From positions 1-64,000 of the forward strand of contig DAOUKH010000023.1 in the NCBI GenBank assembly GCA_034421515.1: a stretch of 64,000 nt of DNA, in the 5' to 3' direction. A program made the position numbers and the translations under genes. The stretch comes from DAOUKH01 sp034421515 (GTDB lineage: Bacteria > Chloroflexota > Dehalococcoidia > SHYB01). This document shows, piece by piece, positions 16,829 to 25,581 of the stretch. The notes beneath the pieces are model-generated. The model saw only the letters and a program-made list of their open reading frames with translations, did no database searches and was not told the origin of the DNA. Numbering within the stretch: the first letter of the stretch is position 1; the number at the start of each line of letters is the position of its first letter.

Positions 16829-19381
16829 TTAGATGACGTTCTGCTCGGCGAGGGCCTGCCGGTCGCTTTCGGTCATGCCGAGGATTTCGCCGTAGACGAA
16901 GTCGCTGTCCTCGGCGTAGTTGGGATGGCCGCGGCCGACGGTGCCCTGAGGGCGCGTGGGGGTCTCAGAGAGCTTGATGGGGAACTGGCGGATGGGCCAT
17001 TCCCCGACCTCGGTGTTGGTGACGGGGACCATCCACTGGTCGTGGCGGAGCTGCGGGTCGCGCTCGATGCGGTCGGGGGCGTTCTGGCAGACGCCGGCGG
17101 CGACGCCCGCGTTCTGCAGGCGCTCCATGAGCTCGAAGGCGTCCCAGGACTGGGTGGCGGCGTCGACGGCAGCGTCGAGGGCGGGGGCGTTCTTCAGCCG
17201 CGCCTCGAGCGTGGCGAAGCGAGCCTCGCCGGCGAGCGCGCCAAGTCCGAGCACGCCGGCGGCGGCCTGCCACTCTTCTTCGGTGAAGGCGGCGATGGCG
17301 ATCCAGCGGTCGTCGCCCTTGCAGCGGTAGGCGCCGTGGGGGGCGGCGGGCTTCCAGGGCGAGGCGTTTCCGATGCGCTGCCACTGCCGCCCGTTGACCT
17401 GAAAGTCAAGCATGGCGGTGCCGGTGAGGAGGAGGCCGGGCTCGCCGAGCGAACCGTCGATGTACTGGCCCTTGCCGGTGCGGGCGCGGTAGTAGAGCGC
17501 GTTGAGCATCGCCATGGCGCAGTAGTAGGAGGCGCTCCAGTCGAGGTAGAGGTAGCCCCAGCCGGAGGGCGGGTAGGGCGTGGGCATGCCGGCCATCTCG
17601 GTCAGGCCGCTGAACGCCTCGCCGACCGGGGCCGAGGAGAGGAACTCTATGTACTTGCCCCGCTTGCCGAAGCCGGGCTGCTGGACGTAGATGATCGAGG
17701 GGTTGACCTTGCGCATGTCCTCGTAGGTGACGCCGAAGCGCTCCAACATGCGCGCCGTGAAGTTCTCCACGACGACGTCGCAGACCTTCACCAGTTCCAG
17801 CAGGATCTCCGCGCCCTTGGGGTCGTTGAGGTTGAGGCCGATGCTCATCTTGCCGGGGTTGACCTCGGCGAAGCCGGCCCCGGCGTTCACGCCGACGCGG
17901 GTGGGGATGAGCGATTCGCCGCGGAGGACGCGCTCGCGCTCCTCGCCGACGGGGATGCCGCCGAAGCTGCGCATCGTGTCGTAGCGGCCCTTCCACTCGA
18001 CGCGGATGTCCTGCGCGCCCATGGCGGCGAGGATGCGGGGTCCCGCCGCGCCGGCCACGACCCAAGCCAGGTCGAGGATGCGGACGTCCTCGATGGCGAA
18101 GGGCGGGTCGCCGTTGGCGCGCGGGCCGGGGAAGGCCGGCGCCTCCTTCGGCTCCGCGGCAGCGGCCTGTTCGAGGTCGGCGACCAGGGCGGCGTCGTGC
18201 TCGCCCAGGCGCGGGGCGCGGGGCCCGGTGCGCCAAGGGCATTCCTCGGAGAGCCATGGCGCGTTGACGTAGGAGACGCCGCGGTCCAGCTCCTCGTGCT
18301 CGACCTCGGTGAAGGTCGTCCGCTCGCGCCAGTGGAGGTCCTTGAGGTTTTCCTCCGGCTTGCGGATCGGGGCCCAGTGGAGCCGCCGCTCCTGGCCTTC
18401 CTTCCAGATGTCGCGGTCGAACTTGAACTTGCCGACCCAGGTGCGGGCCACGGCGTGGAAGTGGCGGATGACCTCGGGGGTCATGACATATTCGAGGTTC
18501 TCGTACTTGGGGTCGGTGAGGTCGTCGGCGCAGCCGTACTTCTCCAGCATCTCGACCCACTTCTTGTGCTCGCGGCCGATCATGAACTCGGCGGAGACGA
18601 AGGCGAGAATGTGCCGGCCGTCCTTCGTGGTGGCGAGGGTCTCGGGGACCATGCGGGAGGAGCCGTAGCGGGCGGTCTGACGCAGGACACCTTGGCGTCC
18701 GAAGACCCAGGCGGTGGTGTCGGTGCCAGTGTTGCAGCTGACGGCGCGGTGGATCGAGGCGTCGATATGCTGGCCCCGGCCGGTGCGCTCGCGGTAGAGG
18801 AGCGCGCCGAGGATGGCGTCGAGGGTCTGGCTGCCGACGATGTGGTTCGAGTGCCACATCTGCGGCGCGATGGGCGGCGTATCGTAGAAACCCTCGGGTG
18901 TGGGATCGTAGCCGGTCACCATCATCACGCCGCCCAAGGCGAGGTGCACGATGTCGGCGCCCTTCCAGTCCTTCCACGGCCCGGTCTGCCCGAACGGCGT
19001 GATGGAGGCCATGACCAGGCGGGGGTTGATGGCGCTCAGCGTGTCGTAGCCCAGACCGAGGCTCGCCAGGTAACCGGGCGGATGGCTCTCGAGCAGAACG
19101 TCGGCGCCGGCGGCGAGCTCCTTGAGCCGCTCGGCCCCGGCGGGGGTGGCAACGTCGAGGGATAGGCTTTGCTTGCCGAAGTTGTAGTGCCAGAAGTGGA
19201 GGCTGCGTTCGGGGTCGGGGACGTCGTCGACGAATGGGCCGATCTTGCGAGTGGGGCTTCCTTCGGGGGGCTCGATCTTGAGTACGTCGGCGCCGGCGCC
19301 CGCGAGGAGCCGGCCGCAGAACTCGGCCTTCTCGTCGGCGAGCTCGATCGCCTTGATGTCGAAGAGGAAGCCCTCTCCCAT
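16829..19381 (-). CDS. Double-length CaiB/BaiF CoA-transferase (two fused domains)
   Basis: 850 residues holding two complete class III CoA-transferase domains: about 1-400 (LLAGAGADVLKIEPPEGSPT, TPFGQTGPWKDWKG) and about 416-850 (VRILDLAWVVAGAAGPRILA, VEWKGRYDTMR, PGFGKRGKYIEF). Aligned on the xxRxxTGxGQ motif, the catalytic Asp site is Asn in the first domain (WHSNHIVG) and Asp in the second (YLYLDWSASYY). Fusion of an inactive and an active copy mimics a heterodimer. The ATG at 19381 follows GGAGGACGTT. It lies 20 nt downstream of two PPOX genes, and all three probably form one operon. CoA donor and acceptor unknown. Confidence 0.93.
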   Translation of the reverse strand: MGEGFLFDIKAIELADEKAEFCGRLLAGAGADVLKIEPPEGSPTRKIGPFVDDVPDPERSLHFWHYNFGKQSLSLDVATPAGAERLKELAAGADVLLESHPPGYLASLGLGYDTLSAINPRLVMASITPFGQTGPWKDWKGADIVHLALGGVMMVTGYDPTPEGFYDTPPIAPQMWHSNHIVGSQTLDAILGALLYRERTGRGQHIDASIHRAVSCNTGTDTTAWVFGRQGVLRQTARYGSSRMVPETLATTKDGRHILAFVSAEFMIGREHKKWVEMLEKYGCADDLTDPKYENLEYVMTPEVIRHFHAVARTWVGKFKFDRDIWKEGQERRLHWAPIRKPEENLKDLHWRERTTFTEVEHEELDRGVSYVNAPWLSEECPWRTGPRAPRLGEHDAALVADLEQAAAAEPKEAPAFPGPRANGDPPFAIEDVRILDLAWVVAGAAGPRILAAMGAQDIRVEWKGRYDTMRSFGGIPVGEERERVLRGESLIPTRVGVNAGAGFAEVNPGKMSIGLNLNDPKGAEILLELVKVCDVVVENFTARMLERFGVTYEDMRKVNPSIIYVQQPGFGKRGKYIEFLSSAPVGEAFSGLTEMAGMPTPYPPSGWGYLYLDWSASYYCAMAMLNALYYRARTGKGQYIDGSLGEPGLLLTGTAMLDFQVNGRQWQRIGNASPWKPAAPHGAYRCKGDDRWIAIAAFTEEEWQAAAGVLGLGALAGEARFATLEARLKNAPALDAAVDAATQSWDAFELMERLQNAGVAAGVCQNAPDRIERDPQLRHDQWMVPVTNTEVGEWPIRQFPIKLSETPTRPQGTVGRGHPNYAEDSDFVYGEILGMTESDRQALAEQNVI

Positions 19382-19401
19382 AACGTCCTCCGTGGGCGGC
19401 G

Positions 19402-19842
19402 CTATTGCTCGAAGCGGCGTTTGATCTTGGCGAAGTCGAAGCTCGCCGTGTCGTCGAGGCCGACGGTGAAGGTCGCGCCGCCCGGCTCTGGGGCGCGGGT
19501 GACGGGGTCGGGGATGCCGTCGAGCGCCGCCTTGGCCTCCGCGTCGTCGGAGGGCGTGGCGTGACCGTGGATGATCGCGCCCTTGATGGTGTAGTAGCCG
19601 GTGTCCTCGGGGTGCTCCTCGAAGACGCAGACGACGCGGTCGTCGCCCGCGATGTTGGCCGCGGAGCTCGACGAGGCGGGCACGCGGAAGTGCAGCGCGC
19701 CGTTGCTGAGAACGGTCGCGGCGGCGTCGCCCCAAGGGCCACCCTCGGCGTCGAGGGTGCCGAGGATGCAGCGCGTCTGGGTCGAGACGAAGGCCGCGAG
19801 CTCGTCGGGGGTCATCTTGATGGTGGGATGTTCACGCGGCAT
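19402..19842 (-). CDS. PPOX-family (pyridoxamine 5'-phosphate oxidase-like) flavin/F420 protein
   Basis: 146 residues. The split-barrel pattern is seen in MTPDELAAFVSTQTRCILGT, then LDAEGGPWGDAAATVLSNGA, LHFRVPASSSSAANIAGDDR and YYTIKGAIIHGHA. It ends with ASFDFAKIKRRF, almost the same end as in the gene at 33878. Members bind FMN, F420 or heme and reduce small molecules. The ATG at 19842 is chosen since the family begins at this methionine and the upstream extension is the other gene's 3' end. It starts 2 nt after the stop of the upstream PPOX gene. Confidence 0.85.
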   Translation of the reverse strand: MPREHPTIKMTPDELAAFVSTQTRCILGTLDAEGGPWGDAAATVLSNGALHFRVPASSSSAANIAGDDRVVCVFEEHPEDTGYYTIKGAIIHGHATPSDDAEAKAALDGIPDPVTRAPEPGGATFTVGLDDTASFDFAKIKRRFEQ

Positions 19843-19844
19843 GG

Positions 19845-20333
19845 TTAGCCCTCCCGCACGTTCTGAATCAGGCCGGCTTTGTTCGCGGTGAGCTCCCAGA
19901 TCACGCGCACGCCCCGCTTGATCCGGCCTGCGGTGTCGCCGATCTTGCGCTTGTCCTCGTCGGGAATGTCCGGCTGCTCCTGGGAGCCCTCCGACCGAGG
20001 GTTGCGGGCCCACGCGAGGCCATCGGTGACCCGCTCGGCGAATACCTCGTCGACGGTGAGCTTCCTGCCCGTGGCGCGGTAGACCGTGGCCTCGAGGTCG
20101 ACGTCGTCGGAGCGGTTGGTGATGACGCAGCAGATGCGGGGGTCGCGGTCGAGGTTCTTCGACTTGATGCTGGCCTTGTACATGTTCAGATAGAGGAAGC
20201 CGCCGTACCAGCTCGCCATGGGGTGGGCCGTCGGCGAGCCGTCCTTGCGCTTGGTGATCATGAAGGTGCGGCCGTTGTTCTTCATGAAGTCCTGGGCATC
20301 GTCGGGGACGGCGTAGTGGTCGTGGTGGCTCAT
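19845..20333 (-). CDS. PPOX-family (pyridoxamine 5'-phosphate oxidase-like) flavin/F420 protein
   Basis: 162 residues. FMKNNGRTFMITKRKDGSPT, then AHPMASWYGGFLYLNMYKAS and RDPRICCVITNRSDDVD, place it in the split-barrel flavin/deazaflavin reductase superfamily. The RKDGSPTxHPM block is shared with the gene at 34291. A 25-residue insert (RNPRSEGSQEQPDIPDEDKR) is absent from that paralogue. The ATG at 20333 follows GAGGCAGCC. It is the first gene of the set with the second PPOX gene and the fused CoA-transferase. Confidence 0.85.
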   Translation of the reverse strand: MSHHDHYAVPDDAQDFMKNNGRTFMITKRKDGSPTAHPMASWYGGFLYLNMYKASIKSKNLDRDPRICCVITNRSDDVDLEATVYRATGRKLTVDEVFAERVTDGLAWARNPRSEGSQEQPDIPDEDKRKIGDTAGRIKRGVRVIWELTANKAGLIQNVREG

Positions 20334-20507
20334 GGGCTGCCTCCTCGTCTCGGTATTACGGAGCGGGCGCGGCTGCGCGCCGGACGATGGGCCGCCGGCG
20401 CGCCCGCCACTATGCCACAAACGGCGCGCGCTTCCTACTAGGACGCGCTTGGCGTCGCCGCGGCGCCTCGCCTAGAATGAGCGGCGCCCCAAGCCGAGGA
20501 GCATTCC

Positions 20508-21596
20508 ATGGACTACAAGTACATCTCCAGTGACGACCACATGGACCTCTGCTACGTGCCCCAGACGCTGTGGCAGGACCGCGTGCCGTCGAAGTTCAAA
20601 GAGGCGGCGCCACAGGTGGTCCAGACCGAGACGGGGCCGGTCTGGTTCCGCGAGGGGAACCCTTGGGGCATCTACGGGACGAAGCGGGCCGACGGCCGCA
20701 AGGTCGTCTTCGACGAGGTCGGCCTACCGGAGGAGCCGGAGCCCGACGTCTGGCGCCCTTCGACCGCCAGGTACCGGCTCGACGACATGGATCGCGACGG
20801 CGTCTACGCGCAGGTCATCTACAACTTTCTCAACTGGAGCTTTGACGATGGCGCCCTGCAGGCCGCCTGCATGCACGCGATGAACGACTGGCTCGCCGAG
20901 TTCGCGTCCGTTGCGCCGGACCGCCTCGTGGCGCTGGCGAACCTCCCCTCGGCCGGTCCTGATCTGACGCTGGCGGAAGTCGAGCACGTCAACAAGATCG
21001 GGCTACGCGGGGCCATCTACGACGTCCATGGCGCGACGACGCCCTTCCACGAACCGGCGTGGGACCCGGTGTGGGCCGCCGCCGCGGAGGCGGGCCTCGT
21101 GGTCAGCGTCCACATCGGTCAGAGCGGGCCGATCGTCAGGAGGAAGGACTGGCAGTTCCCGATGCGGACGGCGCTGGTGCAGCTGCAGATGACGGAAATC
21201 CTGGCCCAGGCGATCTTCTCCGGCATGTTGGAGCGCAACCCGAACTTCAAGCTCGTGCTCGGCGAGTCGGGCATCGGCTGGATCCCCTACGTGCTGGAGC
21301 GGCTGGCGTTCGAGCGCAAGAACTATGGCGCGATGATCGACATCCCGCTTTCGACGGACCCCCGCGAGATCTTCCGGCGGCAGGTCTACGCCACCTTCCA
21401 GGAGGAGGCCATCGGCGTGAAGCTGATCCCGGAGATCGGCGCCGACAACGTCATGTGGGCCTCCGACTATCCCCACGCCGACGGCACCTTTCCGCACACC
21501 GAGGAGGCCGTCCGGCACATCTTCGCCGGCGCCAGCGACGACGTCGTCCGCAAGGCCACCTGGGATACGGCGAAGGCGGTCTACCGCATCAACTAG
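20508..21596 (+). CDS. Amidohydrolase family 2 protein
   Basis: 362 residues. KYISSDDHMDLCYVPQTLW is the metal-site start. LDDMDRDGVYAQVIYNF, GLVVSVHIGQSGPIV, NFKLVLGESGIGWIPYVLER and NVMWASDYPHADGTFPHTEE follow, the last with the metal Asp. It is closest in this window to the protein at 6564. Likely a cytosolic metal-dependent hydrolase or decarboxylase of ring compounds. CGAGGAGC precedes the ATG at 20508, and a TAGAAT box lies near 20473. It is divergent from the PPOX operon. Confidence 0.9.
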   Translation: MDYKYISSDDHMDLCYVPQTLWQDRVPSKFKEAAPQVVQTETGPVWFREGNPWGIYGTKRADGRKVVFDEVGLPEEPEPDVWRPSTARYRLDDMDRDGVYAQVIYNFLNWSFDDGALQAACMHAMNDWLAEFASVAPDRLVALANLPSAGPDLTLAEVEHVNKIGLRGAIYDVHGATTPFHEPAWDPVWAAAAEAGLVVSVHIGQSGPIVRRKDWQFPMRTALVQLQMTEILAQAIFSGMLERNPNFKLVLGESGIGWIPYVLERLAFERKNYGAMIDIPLSTDPREIFRRQVYATFQEEAIGVKLIPEIGADNVMWASDYPHADGTFPHTEEAVRHIFAGASDDVVRKATWDTAKAVYRIN

Positions 21597-21614
21597 CGGG
21601 CCGTGCCCAAGGGC

Positions 21615-21620
21615 TACAAT
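21615..21620 (+). promoter_or_regulatory. Putative -10 box (TACAAT), leaderless arrangement
   Basis: TACAAT in GGGCTACAATGGGCG, 9 nt before the ATG at 21630, with no ribosome-binding site between. The same layout is seen at 31348 and 42232. Confidence 0.45.
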
Positions 21621-21629
21621 GGGCGCATT

Positions 21630-22796
21630 ATGGCGCGACCTCCGGTCTACCTCGACCACATCGCCACGACGCCCTGCGCGCCTGAGGTCGTGGAGGCGAT
21701 ACGGGCGTATCTGTCCGGCCCCCTCTTTCACAACCCGCAGAGCGCCTATCCGCCCGCCGAGGAGGCGCTCGATGCCGTCGAGGCGGCGCGCGTGTCGGTG
21801 GCCGCGCTGATCGGCGCCGCGCCGGGTGAGGTCACCTTCACCTCCGGGGCCACGGAGAGCAACAACTGGGCCATCAAAGGGCTGCTCATGCCCGGCGCGC
21901 CGGTCCGGGGGCGGCGGGTGGTGACGTCGGCGGTCGAGCACGTTTCCGTCCTCGCGCCGTGCCGGACGCTGGAGCGTGCGGGGTTCGAGGTGGTCACGGT
22001 TGGCGTCGACTCCGACGGCGTGATCGACTTGGATGCGGTCCGCGCCGCCGTGAACGAGGAGACGGCCCTCGTCACCATGACGCTGGCGAGCAACGAGATC
22101 GGCACCATCGAGCCCATCGCCGAAGTCGGGGCGGTCTGCCGCGAGCACGGCGCGCCGCTGCACGTCGACGCCACGAACGCGGCGGGAATCATTCCCGTCG
22201 ACGCGGCTGGGCTGGGCGCGTCGCTGATGACCCTCTCGGCGCACATGTTCGGCGGGCCGAAGGGAGCGGGCGCGCTGTATAGTAGACGCGGGCTTCGCTG
22301 GCCGGCGCTCCTCGAAGGCGGCACCCAGGAGTCGGGCCGGCGCGCCGGCACGGAAAACGTTCCCGCCATCGTGGGCTTCGGCGCCGCCGCCGACCTGGCC
22401 CGCGCCCACTTGTTGGAGCGAATGGAGGCCGCGGGAAGGCTGCGCGACAGGATGATCGACGCCTTTCAGGCGTGGAACGGCGTCCGCGTGACGGGGCATC
22501 CCGAACGCCGCCTCCCCCATCACGCGAGCTGCGTCGTCGACCGCGTCGAGGCGGAGAGCCTGCTGCTGGAGTTGGCGATGAACGCGAACGTCTATGCCGC
22601 CAGCGGGACGGCGTGTTCCGGAAGGACGGAGACGGCCTCTCACGTCCTCGAGGCCATCGGCCTGGGGACGGAGATGCGCTCCGGCTCGCTCGTGGCCAGC
22701 GTGGGCGCGGAGACGACGGAAGACGAGGTCGACTACTTCCTCGCGGAGTTGCCGCGCGCCATCGAGCGGCTTCGGTCGCTCTCGCCGTTCGCGTGA
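21630..22796 (+). CDS. Cysteine-desulfurase-like (NifS/IscS) protein lacking the PLP lysine
   Basis: 388 residues, full length. PLP-fold contacts are kept: TSGATESNNWAIKG, VEHVSV (His stacking on PLP), SNEIGTIEP and LHVDATNAAG (Asp). The catalytic cysteine loop is ASGTACSGRTET. However the Schiff-base lysine of the S-x-H-K motif is Met: LSAHMFGGPKGAGALY, codon ATG at 22245-22247, residue 206. A single A-to-T change would explain it. The Archaeoglobus IscS is, from memory, a natural Lys-less precedent. It overlaps the TusA-like gene by GTGA, which suggests a sulfur-relay pair. It could be inactive, a scaffold, or use PLP differently. Confidence 0.88.
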   Translation: MARPPVYLDHIATTPCAPEVVEAIRAYLSGPLFHNPQSAYPPAEEALDAVEAARVSVAALIGAAPGEVTFTSGATESNNWAIKGLLMPGAPVRGRRVVTSAVEHVSVLAPCRTLERAGFEVVTVGVDSDGVIDLDAVRAAVNEETALVTMTLASNEIGTIEPIAEVGAVCREHGAPLHVDATNAAGIIPVDAAGLGASLMTLSAHMFGGPKGAGALYSRRGLRWPALLEGGTQESGRRAGTENVPAIVGFGAAADLARAHLLERMEAAGRLRDRMIDAFQAWNGVRVTGHPERRLPHHASCVVDRVEAESLLLELAMNANVYAASGTACSGRTETASHVLEAIGLGTEMRSGSLVASVGAETTEDEVDYFLAELPRAIERLRSLSPFA

Positions 22797-23056
22797 CGGC
22801 GGATGTCAAGATGACAAGCCTGCAACCCGCCGCGCCGGACGAGACCCTGGACACGATCGGCCTCTGCTGCCCCGTACCCGTGTGGGAGACGGCGAAGCGC
22901 ATCCGGTCGATGGTGCCGGGCCAAGTCATCGAGGTGCTGTCCGACGACGAGGGCGTCGAGGAGGACTTCCCGGCGTGGTGCGCGAGGACGGGGAACGCGC
23001 TGCTGGCACTGACCCACGAGGGCGGCGTTTACCGGGCGCTGATCCGCAAGGCATGA
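22793..23056 (+). CDS. TusA/SirA-family sulfur carrier-like protein
   Basis: 87 residues from GTG at 22793, or 81 from ATG at 22811. The TusA core is clear: LDTIGLCCPVPVWETAKRIR with the active-site CPxP, then VPGQVIEVLSDDEGVEEDFP and a helix WCARTGNALL. TusA proteins carry a persulfide sulfur from a cysteine desulfurase to tRNA, molybdenum cofactor or other acceptors. The GTG start overlaps the stop of the IscS-like gene by 4 nt, which strongly suggests the two proteins work together. An MFS gene follows 19 nt later. Confidence 0.9.
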   Translation: MTADVKMTSLQPAAPDETLDTIGLCCPVPVWETAKRIRSMVPGQVIEVLSDDEGVEEDFPAWCARTGNALLALTHEGGVYRALIRKA

Positions 23057-23075
23057 GGAGCGCGTCGCGGCCGGT

Positions 23076-24605
23076 ATGAGGGCCTTCCAAGACGCCGGAA
23101 CGCGGAAGTGGCTCGTCTTCGGGACGATCGCCATCGGCACCTTCATGTCGGTGATGGACATGGGGAGCGTCAACGTCGCGCTGCCCAGCATCGCCGATCA
23201 CTTCGACAGCGACCTCCCGACCGTGCAGTGGGTCACCATCGGCCATGCGCTGATGATCAGCATCCTGCTGCTCCCCATGGCGCGGCTCGGCGACACGACC
23301 GACCGCAAGCGGGTCTACATGACCGGGCTGGCGATCTTCTGCCTCGGCGCGCTGGCCGCGGGCTCCGCGCAGAGCATAGGCATGCTCATCGGGGCGAAGC
23401 TGTTCCAGGGGATCGGCTCGGCAATGATCCAGGCGAACGCCATGGCGGCGGTGCTTTCCGTCTTTCCCGGAGCGGAGCGCGGCAAGGCCCTGGGCTCCCA
23501 CCTGAGCGTCGTCGGTGTGGGATTGATATTTGGGCCGGCCCTAGGCGGGGCGCTGGTGACCGGCCTGGGCTGGCGCTCCGTGTTCTTCTTCAACGCGCCC
23601 CTTGCGCTCGTGGCGCTGCTGGCGTCGGCGGTCGTGCTCAGCTCCGCCGTGCTCGCCCGCGACAAGCCGGTGGGCCAGAGCGCGCGGTTCGACTGGGTCG
23701 GCGCGGCGCTGTCGGGCGCGGTGCTCCTCGTCTTCCTGATGATCATGACAAACGGCCACCGCGCCGGCTGGCTGTCGCCTGCCGTCATCACGGGATTCGT
23801 CGTGATAGGCGCGGCCATCGCCACCTTCATTTGGTGGGAGCTGCGGACCGAGGACCCCATGCTCGACCTGCGCCTCTTCAAACGGCGGCTCGTCGCCTTC
23901 GGGGTGAGCGCCGGCTGGCTCTCCTTCATGGGGTCGGCCTCCATGATCTTCGTCATGCCCTTCTACCTGCAGAACATCCTGGGCTACAGCGCGCGGGAGG
24001 CGGGCCTGATGCTGATCCCCGGTGCGGCGACGCTGGCGATCATGGGCTCGGTGAGTGGGCGGCTCTCCGACCGCTTCGGCTGGCGGCTACTCAACATGGG
24101 CGGATTGAGCATGTCCGCCGCCGGGCTGTTCAGCTTCGGAATCCTCCTCGACGAGGACACTTCGCTCGGACTGATCATTCCCCTCATGATCCTGAACAGC
24201 GCCGGCGTCGGGATGTTCAGCTCTCCCAACAACAGCTCGATCCTGAGCGCCGTCCCGCGGTCGCGCTACGGCGTCATCACCGCGCTGACGCAGCTCATGC
24301 GCAACTCGGCCAACGTTACCAGCATCGCGTTGGCCACCGCCGTGATCGTGGTGACGATGGCCTCGTTCGGTTTCGAACCGCGCCTCGACGCCGTCACCGA
24401 GACCGGCGGCGACGCAATCGCGACGGCATTCATCGCCGGCATGCACCGCGCCTTCTTCGTGATGGGCGGGCTCGTCGCCCTCGGCGTCATCTTCTCCTTC
24501 TTCAAGGGCGACCGTCCCGCGCCCGACGTTGGGGCCGCCGCCGGTGCGGAGCAAGAGGAGCGGACGGCCGTTCCCGTCGCCGGGGCGGCGGGCAAGTCAG
24601 GCTAG
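23076..24605 (+). CDS. MFS transporter, DHA2-type 14-span exporter
   Basis: 509 residues. The first span is FGTIAIGTFMSVMDMGSVNV, then ALPSIADHFDSDLPTVQWV. The MFS loop motif appears as ARLGDTTDRKRVYMTG, and motif C-like GPALGGALVTGLGWRSVFFF is typical of DHA2 drug/proton antiporters. About 14 hydrophobic segments are seen, with a polar Ala/Glu-rich tail. Probably an inner-membrane exporter of small organics. It starts 19 nt after the TusA gene and could be in its operon. It overlaps the convergent pyroglutamyl-peptidase gene by 9 nt at the 3' end. Confidence 0.9.
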   Translation: MRAFQDAGTRKWLVFGTIAIGTFMSVMDMGSVNVALPSIADHFDSDLPTVQWVTIGHALMISILLLPMARLGDTTDRKRVYMTGLAIFCLGALAAGSAQSIGMLIGAKLFQGIGSAMIQANAMAAVLSVFPGAERGKALGSHLSVVGVGLIFGPALGGALVTGLGWRSVFFFNAPLALVALLASAVVLSSAVLARDKPVGQSARFDWVGAALSGAVLLVFLMIMTNGHRAGWLSPAVITGFVVIGAAIATFIWWELRTEDPMLDLRLFKRRLVAFGVSAGWLSFMGSASMIFVMPFYLQNILGYSAREAGLMLIPGAATLAIMGSVSGRLSDRFGWRLLNMGGLSMSAAGLFSFGILLDEDTSLGLIIPLMILNSAGVGMFSSPNNSSILSAVPRSRYGVITALTQLMRNSANVTSIALATAVIVVTMASFGFEPRLDAVTETGGDAIATAFIAGMHRAFFVMGGLVALGVIFSFFKGDRPAPDVGAAAGAEQEERTAVPVAGAAGKSG

Positions 24606-25205
24606 GCCCGCGAGGGCCGCTTCGACGACGCCCTTCATGGCGAGGAAGTGGGCGCGGTTCCGGGCGTCTGTGTTGCCGGCGCGGGCGTTGGGGTAGGCGG
24701 GCAGGTGAATGAAGCCGGCGGGAGGCCCCAGCCCCAGGCTGACGTAGAGGGCTTCTTCGCAGAGGAAGCGGCCGGCGCCGCGGCTGATGACGTGCTCGAC
24801 CCCCGCCTTATCTAGAGCCCGCTGGAGTATCGCCGACAAGTCCGACGCCTGGGTGGCGGGGCCTCCCGGTTCCGACTCCGACGGCGTACCGGCTCCGGGC
24901 CGTAGGCCGCGCTCGTCGGGTCGGCGGCCCCGCCGGTTCCGGGCCGTGGTCTCGACGCGGACACTCCCGTTCGCGCCGCACTCTCCGAGGCCGACGACGG
25001 CGATGGCCCGATTGCCTTCGTCCTCGATCGCGGCGAGCGCGCCGGCGGCGGCCGACAGCGGGGCGTCCCAGTGCACCGGTATGAGCAGGGCGTGGACGGC
25101 GGCGGCGCCGATCACGGCGCCGTCGAGGGCGGCGGCGACGTCGCCGGAGACGTTGGCGGCGCGTCGCCGGAAGGGGAGGAAGCCGGTGAGGAGGATGCGG
25201 TCCAT
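24597..25205 (-). CDS. Pyroglutamyl-peptidase I-like protein (peptidase family C15)
   Basis: 202 residues. ILLTGFLPFRRRAANVSGDV matches the C15 start (LLTGFxPF). The catalytic Cys lies in SRGAGRFLCEEALYVSLG and the catalytic His in AGFIHLPAYPN. The catalytic-Glu region reads VRVETTARNRRG, an altered form of ERVAxN. The family removes N-terminal pyroglutamate from peptides in the cytosol. A TACACT box (25221-25216) is 10 nt before the ATG. The divergence in the Glu region makes the exact activity uncertain. Confidence 0.75.
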   Translation of the reverse strand: MDRILLTGFLPFRRRAANVSGDVAAALDGAVIGAAAVHALLIPVHWDAPLSAAAGALAAIEDEGNRAIAVVGLGECGANGSVRVETTARNRRGRRPDERGLRPGAGTPSESEPGGPATQASDLSAILQRALDKAGVEHVISRGAGRFLCEEALYVSLGLGPPAGFIHLPAYPNARAGNTDARNRAHFLAMKGVVEAALAGLA

Positions 25206-25215
25206 GCCGTTTGCC

Positions 25216-25221
25216 AGTGTA
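25216..25221 (-). promoter_or_regulatory. Putative -10 box (TACACT), nearly leaderless
   Basis: TACACT on the minus strand, 10 nt upstream of the ATG at 25205. Confidence 0.35.
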
Positions 25222-25267
25222 CGTTACCGGCCTGGGGTGCGAAGGAGGCGAGTTTTGGTCGCCGGTG

Positions 25268-25435
25268 GCGGTGATGAGGGGGCCCCTCATCTCAATCTTC
25301 TCCCGGGGGGAGAAGAGGTAAGACCTCCCCGCCCCACCCCGGCCCTCTCTCAGTCTCTCCCAGAGGGAGAGAGGGAAGACCCCCGCTCCGCCCGTTTTCC
25401 AACTATCGGCGGGAAAATGAGGAAAGACCGCCCCC
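25268..25435. repeat. Dispersed palindromic repeat, compound copy 7
   Basis: GGTGATGAGGGGGCCCCTCA plus TCTCAATCTTCTCCC and GGGGGGAGAAGAGG, then CTCTCTCAGTCTCTCCCAGA and GGGAGAGAGGGAAGACC, then CTATCGGCGGGAAAATGAGG. The order of units is as at 13141. Together with copy 8 it fills the gene-free stretch 25206-25581, which otherwise shows nothing. Confidence 0.8.
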
Positions 25436-25445
25436 CGCAGCCCCT

Positions 25446-25560
25446 CCGACGCGCTTGACGGCGCGTGCCCTCTCTCAAATCTCCCCCAAAGGGGGAGAGG
25501 TTTGAGGGGCGCTCCTAGGGAGAGAGTGAGGTTGGTGGGGAGGGCGACCGCGAGGGGCGC
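25446..25560. repeat. Dispersed palindromic repeat, copy 8
   Basis: GGCGCGTGCCCTCTCTCAAA, TCTCCCCCAAAGGGGGAGAG and GTTTGAGGGGCGCTCC. It is the same unit as 1729 and 3757 but with CAAAG in place of CAGAG at the centre. Confidence 0.8.
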
Positions 25561-25581
25561 CCCTGCGGGAGGGGGCGGTGG

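Noticed and set aside
16925..19165. A 746-codon open frame on the plus strand opposite the fused CoA-transferase
   Set aside because: High GC and codon bias create long antisense frames. The product is Gly/Ala/Asp/Val-rich with no domain, while the minus-strand frame has two complete CoA-transferase domains.
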